Assembly: GCA_029224465.1 (NCBI GenBank)
Contig: JAQXUQ010000022.1
Coordinates: 1 to 33,931, forward strand
DNA: 33,931 nt
Direction of reading: 5' to 3'
Source: Bacillota bacterium
GTDB lineage: Bacteria > Bacillota > Clostridia > Lachnospirales > Lachnospiraceae
Shown here piece after piece: positions 33,048-33,931 of this stretch; position 1 is the stretch's first letter; every line of letters starts with the position of its first letter. The position numbers were made by a program, and so were the translations under genes. The notes below the pieces were generated by a model that was given only the letters and a program-made list of their open reading frames with translations, did not search any database and was not told the DNA's origin.

Positions 33048-33674
33048 AACAACACACAAAGGATGCGGCAGGGCGATTCTCTCTGTGCACGGGTATCCCG
33101 GCTTTTTCCAGGCGATCACTGTTACATCTTCGCTGTCCTCATTCGTGCTGACGATATAATCCCCATAGACATCAAAATCTCTTGGTCCTCTGCCGCCGCA
33201 TGGAATGTCTGCCGTTTTGAAAAGATCTTCATTCTCTCTATGGAAACAGGATATATGGTCGAATCCCCGATGAGAAACAAATACGTACTCACCCGTGCAT
33301 CGGATCGCCGCCGCTTTGGTAAGACCCTGAAAAGAGTCCGGAAGTGCCTGCACCGAATGAAGGTAAGTAAAATGCCCTTCATGATAGCGGTATATACCTA
33401 CGTCATTGGTCAGTTCGTTCGCACAGTAAGCCACTTGTCCATCAGGGGCAAATGCAAGATGCCTGGGGCCGCTCCCTGCAGGCGAATGCACTTCCGAAAT
33501 CCTTTTTAAATCCTGCGTGTAAGTGACAATTCTGTCCGTGCCTAAATCTACCGCCGCAAGATAATTGCCATCCGGGCAGGGAAGAATCTGATGTAAATGC
33601 GGCATTTCCTGACGTGCCGCATTCGGCCCATGCCCCTGATGCTTCTGCCTTCCTCCGTCATAATCATCCAGCAT
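33030..33674 (-). pseudogene. 6-phosphogluconolactonase-like protein, N-terminus lost, joined to LacI fragment
   Basis: From HGPNAARQEMPHLHQIL onward this is the C-terminal ~200 residues of a seven-bladed beta-propeller lactonase of the YbhE/Pgl type (YLAAVDLGTDRIVTY, GSGPRHLAFAPDG, VSHRGFDHISCF, GRGPRDFDVYGDYIVSTNEDSEDVTVI). Such enzymes hydrolyse 6-phosphogluconolactone or related sugar lactones and are about 340 residues long, so roughly 130 residues are missing. In their place the frame begins with MLDDYDGGRQ, which is LacI-family sequence. The join is in frame. Without its first blades the propeller is unlikely to fold normally. Confidence 0.8.
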
Positions 33675-33680
33675 CAGGTT

Positions 33681-33931
33681 TCAGATGTTTCTGTCATTCT
33701 GGAAAAAACCGTCATATACAACAAATGGTATCCTGATGCGGTCACGAAGCTTCTGATACTCATCTTCGCAGAACCCCATGATTACCATTCCATCCATATT
33801 CCACATGGATGCAAAGGGGACAATATCCATAATGTCACTTGTCTTCTTCAGCATTAAAAAATAGCCATGGCTTTCCAGTGCGTCCGATAACGCATTGACC
33901 GCGCTGCTGATGTACGGGTCTTCCAGAACAT
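33681..33931 (-). pseudogene. LacI-family regulator fragment, cut by window edge and by an in-frame TGA
   Basis: Reading the minus strand from 33929: VLEDPYISSAVNALSDALES, then HGYFLMLKKTSDIMDIVPF, MWNMDGMVIMGF, IPFVVYDGFFQNDRNI and a TGA at 33683-33681. This is the sugar-binding domain of a LacI-type regulator. After the TGA the same frame continues NLMLDDYDGGRQ, still LacI-like, before switching to lactonase sequence. The TGA therefore looks like a point nonsense mutation (for example from a cysteine codon) in a gene already cut by deletion. The DNA-binding N-terminus lies outside the window. Confidence 0.75.

Noticed and set aside
33681-33683. TGA read as selenocysteine or tryptophan in the LacI fragment
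   Set aside because: No selenocysteine-type hairpin is evident after it, the family is not selenoprotein-containing, and TGA serves as a normal stop in other genes of the window.

Overview
The window looks like a chromosomal stretch from a gut-type Clostridia bacterium, most likely Lachnospiraceae or a close relative. The reasons are strong AGGAGG-type ribosome sites, YesM/YesN-type two-component genes beside a CUT1 sugar ABC transporter, GPH symporters paired with GH2/GH43 enzymes, ThrE-type split exporters, and mixed base composition with GC-rich coding and AT-rich promoters. This placement is by gene type and style only; no marker gene or RNA gene is present.

Layout. (1) 1-2847, minus strand: an NAD-dependent epimerase, an OmpR-type response regulator and a sensor kinase cut by the left edge. 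The kinase carries five in-frame 36-bp repeats inside its ATP-binding domain. A remnant of a short-chain dehydrogenase gene lies across the epimerase/regulator boundary. (2) 2970-12250: a glycoside-use locus with a frameshifted GH43-like enzyme, a GH2 enzyme and a GPH-type symporter on the minus strand. Divergent from it are an AraC regulator, a D-2-hydroxyacid dehydrogenase and a second AraC regulator on the plus strand. (3) 12251-16312: a metallophosphoesterase flanked by two copies of a ~180-bp dispersed repeat, an alpha/beta hydrolase, and a secreted protein of unknown function with its own promoter and terminator. (4) 16318-26580, minus strand: asparaginase, an unrecognised 706-residue protein, two ABC permeases, a binding lipoprotein, a YesM-type kinase, a YesN-type regulator, a mannonate-oxidoreductase-like SDR and a small membrane protein. 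The middle of this block reads as an inducible sugar, probably uronate or uronide, uptake and catabolism system. (5) 26615-29643: a 94-residue conserved-looking protein, a TMEM175-type channel, the two halves of a threonine/serine exporter, an AraC gene remnant and an orphan Phd/YefM-type antitoxin. (6) 29726-33931: a MATE exporter, a membrane-anchored esterase divergent from a TetR regulator with a clear operator-like palindrome, and a decayed in-frame fusion between a LacI-type regulator and a 6-phosphogluconolactonase-like protein.

The most unusual aspects are the repeat expansion in a kinase catalytic domain, a structured repeat family with fixed box spacing, a helical module shared by the facing ends of the GH2 and GH43 proteins, and several gene scars (SDR, GH43, AraC, LacI/lactonase). 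The scars suggest a region recently trimmed by deletions. No CRISPR array, phage module, insertion sequence, tRNA or rRNA was recognised.
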